The notes beneath the pieces were generated by a model. That model had not been told where the DNA came from, did no database searches, and was given only the letters and a program-made list of their open reading frames with translations. The position numbers and the translations under genes are program-made. From Larus michahellis (taxonomy: Eukaryota; Chordata; Aves; Charadriiformes; Laridae), in assembly GCF_964199755.1 (NCBI RefSeq), contig NC_133906.1, positions 14,667,378-14,731,377 on the forward strand: 64,000 nucleotides of DNA. The letters are read 5' to 3'. Within the stretch, counting starts at the first letter, position 1, and every line of letters begins with the position of its first letter. Positions 47,816 to 59,050 of the stretch are shown piece after piece.

Positions 47816-50050
47816 AATGTTAGAGAAGCAGCGAAGATACGGTGTGTAAGATAAAGAGGCGATAAATACCTGCCAAGCAAAACATTATTTGTAGGCTCTT
47901 TAAATTCAGGAAGCATTGCTATTAATTTGGCAGAGAAGTCTTCCACACTGTGGTTACAGAGCTGCAAACACGATTATTAGCAATAGTGTCTAACACTTGT
48001 TTCATTTGTGCAGGATCAGAATGCTGGATACAACTGGAATGAACCTACTCATCAAATAAGGCACAGGCAGTGGGGACGGCAGCAGCTGGCCTCCAGGTGA
48101 GACGTTTTCCTGGCCACCAAACACAGTTTACTCTTCTCTGACGGGTGTTTCCGGGCAAGGACATGGTCAGAAAGGGAAGATATCCAGTATTTCACATTGA
48201 CAACTGGTTCCAGAGAAGCCAGCCCTCGCACAACAGATCAGTTTAGGTATGAAAAGTGCAATCGCGGCTCATCCTCGGCGCGTTTGCCAGGGAGCTGCAG
48301 CGATGGATGAGAGATTCCGGGAAGGAAGAAGCTGCCAGGGCTCGCGGCTGGTCGCCGTCAGTGGCACGGCAGCAAGTCTCACAGCCATCTAAAGTGGTCA
48401 AGGGAAAAACACCTTGGCAAGCGAGAACTGCTGGAGCGAAAAGGATGCTCATTTTTGTCATCTTCACAAATGAAGTTTAGGCACTAGAACGCTGCTGGAA
48501 GCAAACGGGGGCTTGGCAGCAAAACATTCACATTGGATTGATATTTGCCAAAAATTAAAAAAAAAAAGGCGAGCGGTTGAGCTCTATTTAAGTGATTATT
48601 TTATCAAGTCATATTTAGGCTGCCTGACTGAACGATCCCGCAAATACAGACAAATTGTGACATTGTTTTTTAAAAAATAAAAAGCAAAACAAAACTCTGA
48701 ACACCTGTTCATCAGCCGCAGTGTTTATTCTGTGCAGTTAAACCGAATGCATGAGAGCAAAACGCGTGCACACCCACAGCCTGAAACGCAGCTGTAGGTT
48801 CAGTACCCAATAAAATAGGACACAGAGGTTTAGATTACAGGTCTCTAAATTCCTTCAGATAAAACTGAGTATACAGCCCGAGATCTTCTGTCTCTCTAAG
48901 CCTTGTGACAAAATGTTGCTGCTGCTGCTGAATGGATGCGACCGTGATTAGCACTGATGGAGGTGGTGGGAGTTACCATCGGACTAGGATAGTAGAATAA
49001 TTTGACTTATTTAGTGCAATAAATAACATTCATTAAATTATCAGTTATCCTAAAGAAGACGGATACACCCATACAGAAGGGCATACATGGAGTGTATTAT
49101 CTTATATACAGCTTTTCCATTTGAGCTACTTCTTCCCATGGCAGAAGGGGGCATCTCTGGTCCAGGGCAGAACAACCCACACCAACGAGCTGCATTTCTT
49201 AGTTTCCTGCCCACACAGTGCTGCAGGGAAACGAAGCGCCCATGGAGAGGACCAGAGGTGGCCGGCAGGTCCTTCCCACCTCACTGTGGGTTTAGACCCA
49301 TCCTTGGCGTTACACAGGAACAGCCAGAGTTCTCCTTCCAATTCCACAACGCGCGGGTTTTCCTCTTCAAAGCACTCAAAATATTAGGACTGGCCAACAA
49401 CTGCCTGGCGAGAATAGGAGGGATGTAATACCAGAAACTCGAGAGGAAGGATTCCACGGTCAGGAGCCTGCGAGAGAAAAGACCTTTCACAGCCCTTTGA
49501 GCGAGTCCTGGCATCAGATGAAAGCTGGGTACCGAGCACGGTTGTAACCCCCTCCCTGGCAGGGACAGGAGGGCTGCATCAGCACGGGACCAAGTGCCAT
49601 TTGCAATTGAAGCCAGGGGGCTGCTCTGCGAAAAAGGGTTGGGTTTTTTTCCTGGAAGATGAAGGAAGGGGTATTCCTCAAAGGACACGGACCCTGCTGT
49701 TGGGGGAGCAGGCTGTGCCAGGCTGCCGAGAAAGTCTGTCGCCACATCTGCTCCGGGCTCCTCAGAAAGGAGCTCTTTATGGTCCCTACAATTCACACTT
49801 CCCAGCCAAGGATCTCATGCAAAGCGCCGGCTGGGAGCTCTCCTTTCGTTTATAGAAACTCCTAAAAAAAGATTCATTCCCAAAGAAAGGTTTTCTAGAG
49901 CTGGCGATGAGCATTGCTGGTTGCCTTGGGGTCACACCACCACGCCTTGCAGGGAGGATCCGTGAGCGACTCAAACCAAGAATCATTAAAGTTTCTTAAA
50001 AAAGGCAGCTGCAGGGTGCAAATGCTGCAAAAAGATGGCACAAAAGATTT
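47816..50050. other. Non-coding interval, no gene recognised
   Basis: Open frames up to 171 codons occur on both strands and overlap heavily, with no recognisable domain. A short CTG triplet run lies near 48914-48931. Nothing else was identified. Confidence 0.55.
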
Positions 50051-50355
50051 TGCAAGCGAAGGCCATGATGGAGAGGTGGGGAGGGCTTCCCTTCCACGAG
50101 CAAACAGCCTCAAGTTGTGCCAGAGGAGGTTTAGGATGGATATTAGGAAAAATTTTTACACTGAAAGGGTTGTCAAGTATTGGAACAGGCTGCCCAGGGA
50201 AGGGGTTGAGGCACCATCCCTGGAGGTATTTAAAAGCCGGGCAGACGTGGTGCTGAGGGACATGGGTTAGTGGTGGTTTTTGTCAGAGTTAGGTTGATGG
50301 TTGGACTCGGTATCTGAAAGGTCCCTTCCGACCCGGGCAATTCTATGATTCTATG
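50051..50355 (+). mobile_element. CR1 LINE 3' fragment
   Basis: Plus-oriented, about 305 bases. The frame reads [20 protein letters not shown] and [20 protein letters not shown] then [14 protein letters not shown], the extreme C-terminus of CR1 ORF2, still open. It ends CAATTCTATGATTCTATGA. Confidence 0.92.
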
Positions 50356-51732
50356 ACACAGGGAAGATTAGAGCAAAACCTCCCCCTACATGCTCAGACA
50401 CAGGTGAAAAAATAGTTCAGCCGCTTCACTGCGCTAAGCTGAGCTCGGGGCAGCTTTTCCAGGGATCCCAATGGGGTTTGGAGCAGGCGTCATTTCCCGA
50501 GCACAAGCCAAAGCATCACCCGGCGTCTGGCAGTTCTGCCGCGGCCAGGAGCAGCCCGTCTCCTGGGGACGCTGCCTCGAGAGCGTGGCAGAGATTTGTT
50601 TTCTTCCCGCATCCAGCCTGGATGAAGTCCAGCAGGCAGGACAGCGACAGCAGCATCCTGTGAGGATGCAGGTTTCTTCTTTCGGAAGGAATTCTGCTCT
50701 TTGATCTGCTCCACCTTAGAGAAGGAAGAGGTGATTTTCCTCTCAGCTCCGAGAAACATCGGTCACAGCGTGGAAATACAGTTAAATTATTATGAAAGAA
50801 TAAGGCAGAAGTTGACAATAAACACTGATTCCACACACACGCATCAGCCTCTCAATTTCATTGATTAGAATTAGTGCTACCAATTTCTATTCTCTTTGGA
50901 TCAAAGCATTTTATTTCTGTCTGTCCAAAAGCCTCTCTTTGATCTTTGGGCTTAAACTTTGATTGAAAGCTTTAGTGAAGGAAATTCCTCCGCCAGCTCC
51001 ACACTTGGCACACCCAGCCCTTAACGAGGCACCTCATAAACTGAATAATTCCTCCTGGTGGATGTGACAAAGGTCCCATTAAGGCACAGATGTTAACACC
51101 AGCCTGAGGGCAGTTGAGGAGCACGTTGACACTTGGTTTCAGCCACTTGAGGCCATACGTTAGGTGCCTGTCACCCCTGTAGTGACAGTGGGGGGACAGA
51201 CATCCCAGAGGAAAGCCACCAGCTGCTCGGGGCCAGGCCGTGGGACAGCCACCACCCTGTCCCCTGCCAGCACAGACCCTTAGACCACTGTCACTCTGCG
51301 CTTTTAGACTTCGATCGCCAGCATTTTTGCAGGTAGTTATTGAGACAGAGACAGAATTCATAAAATATTAGAAAAAGCCAATTATTTCTACAGAGGCAGG
51401 ATTCATGAAATATGATAAAAGACAATCTTTAAAAAGATAAAGCATTTTTTGTATTTATTATGTGGTATTTCTTGGGCTTAGTGCTCGCGAGGGACGGCGG
51501 AGCAACAGCTCTATCCCGGTCCATCCCTGGGGTGGAAGGTGGAGGAAGAGGGAGGGGGCAGAGCCCCACTGGGTAGCGGGATGGTGTTTAATGGGGCTGT
51601 AGTTCAGGTTCGGGTGTGTTCTACGCATCCTGCTGGCAGAAGCGGCCACAAAAGTATTAAAAAAGTAAGGTTGAGGGAAGAAATCGCACTGCCTGGCTTG
51701 TCCCGCGCTAGTCAGACGCGAACGGCTCACAT

Positions 51733-51748
51733 GTGCCATCTAGTGATG
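51733..51748 (-). promoter_or_regulatory. CTCF-like binding motif
   Basis: On the minus strand it reads CATCACTAGATGGCAC, very close to the CTCF core CCACTAGATGGCA. It lies 11.4 kb upstream of the VDAC1 CpG island, in the same orientation as the motif at 8.7 kb. Binding is inferred. Confidence 0.45.
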
Positions 51749-52049
51749 CTGATGGTTCACAGAGGAGTTCTCCGAGCAGGACCAAAAATACTCAGGGAGG
51801 TTTGGGGGCCTGTAGCCAGGAGGATGGCCACCGGCGAGGACGGGCACCAGCAAGGATGGGCAGGCACATGGCACTGACAGCTGCCGGTGCAGCCCCCCCA
51901 CCCCACCCCAGCCCCGGCTTGGGCTTAGGGGTGATAGGAACCCAGACACCAAAAAACCCCCGAAAACCAAGTTTCCCAAATATAGCGGCAAGGCTTGTGT
52001 TCAAATCCATACACTCTTTCATGCAAGTGTACAAAAACGTACTTGGCAA

Positions 52050-52114
52050 AACTAGAATAACTAAAGAACTAAATAATGTAACTACTCTATAACTAGAATA
52101 ACTAAGGACTAAAT
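52050..52114. repeat. Direct repeat of about 25 bases
   Basis: AACTAGAATAACTAAAGAAC and the near copy AACTAGAATAACTAAGGACT each continue TAAATA. The units are separated by 16 bases. Confidence 0.75.
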
Positions 52115-52373
52115 AGCACAGAAGGCACCAATGCTTAAACCTGAAGAAAAACCAAGATTTTTAAGAATATGTTAATGGCAGCTGTTCTGGGCCCATTATC
52201 CAAGGGCAGGACATACAGGCAGATCAAAGCCTCGGGGCTGCGTAGGATTTATAAGGGCGAAGTAACAAAGGCAGCAAGCGAATGGCAGACACTGGGATTA
52301 CCATTTTAATTACTGGAAGTGGGTTGGAAGGGCACAGGCTGGAGGAGGAGGATGTGGGAATAACCATTAAAGA

Positions 52374-52392
52374 AAAAAAAAAAAAAAAAAAA
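52374..52392. repeat. Homopolymer of about 19 A
   Basis: An A run within an otherwise mixed sequence. It creates a poly-Lys stretch in a chance frame. Confidence 0.7.
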
Positions 52393-53380
52393 GGAAATGC
52401 CTTGTGCCAATATGCTTACTGCTGCGCTTGTCCCTGGGACGCAGAACGAGTTGTGCGGAGTTTGGGCTGGGCAGGAGATGGGCTTGGAGACATCGCGGAG
52501 CCAACAGCCTCTCTGGCGCTGATGGGCTCCAGACCATTTTGTACGGCGGCGGAGAGGGATGGAAAACCACGGCACTCGTTGCTAAGTGCTGATGAAGAAG
52601 TGCTTCCTCAAGAGCTCGTTGAAAACCAATGGGGCGAGCAACAAGCTCCAGAGCGGCTAACAGCTGCTCCAGAATGGCTAACAGCAGAAAAAACAAGCCA
52701 AGGAGGTCAGGGCAGAGTGCAACTGCCCAGGAAAAGGGGCTCTGACGCATTTTGGGGTGGATATTAGAGGGGTGCAAACCCGGCTGCCACCTCAGGAGGT
52801 TTGCTCCGACCCAAATCCGCAGCCTGGCCAGGCTCTGTCCCTCAGGACGATAAAGCTGTGCTGGTGGGGCAGTGCCAGCCATGCTGTGCCAAGGGCACAG
52901 GGACCAGGCTGCAGCCCAGGGCTCCTCTAACCCCAAAAATTCATTAAAGCCATGACACAAGCACTTTGTCTGGGTCCAATCTGTCCAAACAAGTTTCCAC
53001 GTTTACCTCTAACTGCTCTGTCTTTCATGCTCCCATTTACCCTCCTTTACTGCAGGATATTTTCATCCTTTGCAATTACGTCTCGCGCACAATTGTTGTA
53101 GCCCACCTACTATTCCAAGAAATACCTTCTCAAGACACGGGGAAAGAATGGATCAACACTTCCTCTTCCCAAAGACTTTCACTGCAGTACTCAATTTTCA
53201 CCTCCGAAGGAGGAAAGCTGCTCTCTTGCATGTGTCTTCAGCCACCTCGAGGGGTTGGCTCTCGGGGACGCGACCTGACTTTTCCTTTGGCTGTTTCAAA
53301 TTCTGCAGTTTGCCAAGACCTTCCATAGGACCTGGAAGACACCCCCAGGTTCTTCCTAAGCCATTTAATCCCCTGCTTCT

Positions 53381-53935
53381 TCAGTAAGAAGATGAATCGT
53401 TCGACTCGCTTTCAACCCCCAAATCATTGCCCTTTTCCCTGAAACAACTGAAGATGTTATCTCTCATTTCCCTATACACCTACTCCCATATTTCTTTACG
53501 TTTATCCCTGAAAGCCCTGAATTCTTCTTGCTCACTTTTTATGGCCTGCAGCTTTTCTTTTAACATTAAGAGCATTGTTTCTGGCAAGACATTAAGGTGC
53601 TCATCACTTGCCAACCTGAAAGACATAAATACCCCATTTGCATTCATATTTTGATAGTCCCTCCGTCTCTGCCGCGATGGTGTCTCGCCCCTCTCCGAGA
53701 AGCCTGGCTGTCTCCATCCTCTTGGCCCAGGCTGGGCTCCTTCACCCAGGCTGGGCTCCCACCTTTCCTCTTCCCACCTGAGGTTACTCCAGCTGTGACC
53801 ATCACCCACTCGGTGCAGCAACAGGGGACATTGCTTGGCTTGGACATCAGGAACCTTGCTCTCTTCTGCCTCGGGTGTCTTCTCCTGCAAAAAAATCTCA
53901 CCTCCTGGTGGAGAGCTTGGATCCCCATAAAACTG
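53381..53935 (-). pseudogene. Orphan coding-like frame with one internal stop
   Basis: I do not recognise this product. From about 53935 the minus frame runs 151 codons to a TAG at 53480-53482, then stays open 32 more codons to a TGA at 53381-53383. The first half is Pro/Gly/Glu-rich. The second half is charged and helical, with LPETMLLMLKEKLQAIKSEQ followed by EEFRAFRDKRKEIWE, and looks like a coiled coil. After the stop comes VYREMRDNIFSCFREKGND and an acidic Ser-rich end. The left part starts just after a splice-acceptor-like CACACTTGCAG at about 53936. No good initiator ATG is seen at the beginning. It could be a decayed gene, an exon of a larger gene, a domesticated transposon piece or chance. 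Confidence 0.3.
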
Positions 53936-54120
53936 CAAGTGTGGGGAGGTCTTGGCAGGCTGCTCACAAGCTCAGAGGTAGTTTCTCTTTCATTTTGCAC
54001 ACTCCGATGAAGTTGCGCTGCTCGTTTCCATCAGAGGCTGGTGTTCCTCAGACAGCCGTGCTGCAGGGTACCTTCAGCATTGCTCTCTGAGTTAACGGCA
54101 AGGTCTTAAATACATCAAAT

Positions 54121-57100
54121 GCCTTACAACCTGGCATGGCCTGACCGGCCCCACATCCGCTTGTAGAGTGAAGTATTGCTTCAGTCTCCTCAACCACAGG
54201 CCACATTTCTACAGAGATTTAGCTCCAGCAGAGCTGTTGCCCGTTCCCTTTTCCCTCCACTGAGTTCCAAACTGACACTGTTCCTCCACAGCTCCAGCAG
54301 CCCCCTCCTGGTTTCCACCACAGTAGAGACAAAAATCTTAGTCTACTGTTATTGATGAGTTATAGAAGATGCTTCAAAGTGGACAAAACCAGATGTCCAT
54401 TGGACTGTGAAATGGGGTGAAGCGAGAATGACTCCCAGAACTTGTGATCACCAGCTGGTATTTTTACGTCACCATATTTTATTGGGTCTCGTCCCCTTTT
54501 AAATCAATTTCAGGACTTCAGCAAGAAGATTTGCACTATGAAATGTAGGAATGTGATTAAGAGCAGCCACAAAAAATGAGCAAAGCTCTCAAAAATTATG
54601 GCCAGTGCCATATATCCTGCCAATTACCAGTTTCTTACACTCCGGGGAGAAAACATCACTTGGTTTTAGCTTTCCTGCATCCCTTGGGGAGATCAGCTGT
54701 CATAGCTCTCCTTCAATGAGTTCTCAGTAGATGGAGGCATGAATCAAAGAAATTAATTCATTCCCATTTTAGGACCAGTAAGATAGGCACTGCCGGCTGC
54801 CCACATTTGATGGGTATCCCTGTAGCTGCTCTGAATTTACCATCATAATTCACAGATGATGAGTTAGAAATGTCCCCAAAGAGTAAAATTCACATTCATC
54901 ACTTTCAGAGCCATGGATGGCATTTCCCAGGTTGCAAAATCATCCTTGTTTGAGTCTGCAGTGCACAGGGTGAAAAAGGAGAAGAAAAACTACATTTACT
55001 TTTCTTTTTTTTTTTCCTAATATTACTGTGCAAAAGGCACCTTCTGAGGCTGGTTTTGGAGCCATCGTGCCCTGGCCTTCCAGGAGGAAGGTGCCCTGTT
55101 CACAGGCTCTGGCAGATCATCCGCGGTGTCAGCTCGGCCATGAACGGTGCAGTGCACATACGTTACCCTTTGAACCAGTGGAAACGGCTTGTGAAGTTTC
55201 CCAGCACAGATCACACACAAGGCATTAACGTTTGGTTCTTCTTTGAAGCCAACTTTGACCTAGTTTAGGTCTTCCTTTCTCTTTCTTTTAGTTCCTCAAC
55301 GAGCTCTTGTGGAGCAGCTCAGTGATTTGGAGGTGGCCCTGTTCCTCCCATCCCACCGTCCTTTCCATCCAGCTCAAAGCTACATCTCCTGCCCTGACTC
55401 TTCACACCTCTGCTCGCACCCAGTCATCTCCAAGACAGAGATTGTGCCCTGAGCACAGCCCAGGCTGGGACCAAGCAGCTGAAGGGCTGGCAAAAACCAC
55501 CCCAAAATGCCCCAAAACCTCTACAAGCTGTATGACCAGCAGAGCATCAAAGCAAAGGTGCAGAGCGCTGCTCTGCATGGAGCCTCTCAGGGACAAGTAG
55601 GTCACAGAAGAAATAACGCAAGGTTTTCCCCTTCTTGAAAGAAGAATCTTGTGCTTTTCATGTGGGGAAGGATCGCACAATGGAAGTGGCTATTGCAGCA
55701 CACTGTGTCCTACGACAGGCTTGTGCAAAAGTCACATTCACAACCGTTTTCAGGAACGGTGTCATATTAAAACAAATACTCTAAAACCTTTTAGCTTTAT
55801 GGCAAGGGGTTGGGGTTTTTTTTGCTTTGGCTTTTTTTTTTTTTTTTAAGCCAGACTAAGCAAAAATAATTCATTTTAACGATGGCTGTTCAGTGGGTTT
55901 CTTCAGAGTTCCCTTACGAACACCAGGTCTCTCCAGACCGCATGAGCTGGGGGCAGAGGCACGGCCCGGGCGCGATTAAACCTCATCCAAACCCCTGTTG
56001 TGGGGCAAAGCAAGAGCCGGTGCCGGTGGGGCTGGAGGAGGTCAAACAGCAAAGCTCAAGCACTGCTTGCCCGTACCCTTGGTTTATACTTTAGATGGTT
56101 TTTCTGAGTTGGTGTGGTGGTCCCACAAGATTTAATGGCCTTTTTTGTTCAGCTTCTCAGAAAAAAATTACTTAGTGGCAGATTTTTCCCAGTCTCCCAA
56201 ATTTCCCTGGTCTCATACAGACTCACAAACAACCTTTAATACCTCTGAAATCGGGGGGGGGGAAATCAAATCATAAAATCCTACTCCCTCACCATACTGA
56301 AAAGGAAGCGAAAGCAAGTTCTCCCTCCAACTCTTTGCTCGTCTCAGCTATTTGTGCTCCTACGAGTGGGAACAACGGTCAGTCGAGCTGGGCTGCGACA
56401 GAGACAGCCTGGGCTACGAGTGTGACACCTTATGGATGGGGGCTCCTGGCTGGGGACACCAACAAGCCATAGCAAGATGCCCCCATATTGCCCACCAGCA
56501 GCAGTATTACTTTTATTTGCTTGTGTCTTTTTTTTTTTTTAAAGTTTTCTTTTAATAGGAGCAAAATACCATACCAACAGCTGAAGTGCATGCAGCTACT
56601 TCTGACACGGGTAAAAAACAATCTTGCGGTTCTTTGAACATTCGCCTGGCATCTTCCTGAAGCACTTGACCTACATCTTCCTCCTACTCTTCCTTTTGCT
56701 TCTGTATATTCAAATTAACTACTTAAAGGAGTTAGCTGTTTTTCTGTGCTTAACAGTAATCCAGTCTCTAATGACATGGAAAAAAGCTTCCCAGATCAAT
56801 CGTGTTTTCAGTCTGTGACATCTACCACATACCTTATTTATGTAGCAAATCCCCTTCTCCCTTTAAATGAGCTCATGAATCGCCAAGGCCCTTTTATACT
56901 ACTTTAGTCAGATTGAAGGTTTTAACTGAAACTTAAACGGTACATGGTTTTTGCAGGCTGTAGGAGCTAATGAGCAGTTTCCATTCAATTTGATCAAGAA
57001 ATATTTAAGCAGAGCTGGACACAGCTGCAGTCTTTAGAGGAGTGTGGCTGTGTATCAGGCTGCAGCTGCTTCACCCAACTCAAAACACGTGTCTAACAGG

Positions 57101-59000
57101 AAGACAAGAGCTCCTTTTTCACCATCTTTCATCCCCCCCCATCTCTTGCCAACCTGCACCTTGCGCCAGGCAGAGTTCACCTGGCTGTGGGTATGTGGGC
57201 TCGAACCGAACCCAGACCTCCCCGATCCATTGCAAATAATTGCTGTTAGGAGAAGAGCTTCTGCTGGGTCTCGTGCTGGGGCTGGCACTGCCAGGGGCTG
57301 CATGCGGTACTCAGCACGTGTTCACCAGCGAGGACATAGTCACTGCATCACCTGCTTTCTGCCTTGAGAAGGTCCTGTCACCCTTTTCTGATGCACCACT
57401 TGCTTGGTAACAAATGTCAAGAGCTACCAGCTCATAGTACGACTTCTGGTGAGCCATTTACCTTATTTCTACAGGCAGCATCTACCAGCGGGGCGCTTAC
57501 AAGGGCCAAGTGGTTCTTCAGTTCCTCAGCACATGTGACAGCCTCAGACGGGAAGAGGTACAGAGCAAAAGACCAGCCACCACTACAAAGGGACTTGCGT
57601 CGTTTTGATCTTTGCAGCATTCATCAATGGGAGAAGAACCCTGTTTCAGCAGGCCTCTGCCCTGGACAAAGCCATGGTTCATGTCCAAGAGCAGCACCAC
57701 ATACCAACCCCACCACCACCTCCTGGGCTGCCCTTCGCCCCTTGATCCCAAACATGCCCACGGCAGCCAGGGAGGAGCCAGGCTTTGCAGCTCCAAGCAA
57801 CAGACGTGGGTATCCGATACCCCTCCCAGCAGCAGCAGCATGAGATGCTGTCTGTTGTGGTCACCTACCACCACTGCCTTTGTCAGCCACTGGGCATCAG
57901 TAAAATATGCAGTTGCACCATTGCAAAACCTACTTCCCACACGCGTTGGGCACAGTGAGCAACCTTTTACGGTCTCCCAAGGCAGGAGTCTACCGGTGTT
58001 AGCGCTGTGGTCTGTCCAATGCTGTTCACCCCATTACATGTTGGCAGTTTGCATTAATGGTGTGCATGGCCTTAAATACCCATACGTGTTATAGAAGCAC
58101 TTGGACTAATTAGTAAAATCCACATCAGAAAGTGCAAGTTCCTGCTGCCCCTCCCGTTTCATTATGAATAAAAGATCAAGAGGTTAAAGACCAGCCTTTC
58201 AAAGGTGACCAACACTTAAATGCCGTGGCAGCCTGGCCTGGGGCAGTCAGCATGAGGCTGTCCAGTCCCTGTGTTAGAGCCAGGACCCTCTTGGGAAGAC
58301 ATCTGTTGCAAATACTGGGTTTGTTCTTACAGACACAAGTCTCCTGTGCAGCCCCATTTGCTGGTACGCAGAGAGGTAACCTCAGGAGGGAGCACAACAA
58401 GGCCACAGAGTCTAAGAAAAATCAGATTTGATCCTCTGAATACACCTGAGAAGTGCAACCCATTTCCACTACTCAAACAGTCATACTCAAAGCTCAGCCA
58501 GGGCCAGAGGAGGGTATTTGGAACAAGAAGGATATGACCTTTTAAAGATGTTTCTACCGAGACACTTCCACAAGGTGGAAACACGTGACACCACAAAAGC
58601 CCTTATTCACGGTGGAAGAACTATTCCCATGAGAAGACCGTAGGTGTGCATATTGCTCAGCCCAGGCATGTCCTCTAGGTCAAGGAGTGGGTGTCGTTCC
58701 CTGTCCAGTAAAGGTATCCCGTATTCACACCAGCCTTTAACTGTGTGCACGGCAATGCTGCGTATCCCATCAACTGACCAATCCCATCAACTGACCACCT
58801 ATGGAGAAAAACTAAATCTTTATCGATGGCAGAGGGTGATGCTTTTGCATCCTACTCTCATATACAGAGGGGGCAGAGGAGAATTCGTGCAGCTCTGGTT
58901 TTGCAGAGAGAAGCAGGAGGCTGCATTTAGCCAAGCAAGCACTTTGCTACTCCAAGAGCATTTTCACGTGAAGTTGGTCATGTTAGTTTAAACTCAAGGT
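54121..59000. other. Non-coding interval, no gene recognised
   Basis: I see no CR1 copy, LTR or recognisable exon here. Overlapping open frames at 57.0-58.4 kb occur on both strands with no domain and are taken as chance. Contains poly-T tracts at 55829-55848 and 56527-56540, a 10-base G run near 56253 and the 17-base tandem repeat listed below. Confidence 0.5.
58764..58797. repeat. Exact 17-base tandem duplication
   Basis: ATCCCATCAACTGACCA occurs twice without a gap and without mismatch. Confidence 0.9.
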
Positions 59001-59050
59001 ACAGTGCAAGGGGTGTGTTATGCTGCTGCGGTGATGATCTCCTTGACAGG

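Noticed and set aside
52282-52767. 161-codon plus-strand frame with poly-Lys
   Set aside because: It runs through an A homopolymer, and an antisense frame of 197 codons overlaps it. No sign of selection.
57364-58094. Overlapping frames of 140-160 codons on both strands
   Set aside because: Three frames share the same bases; none shows a known motif or splice sites.
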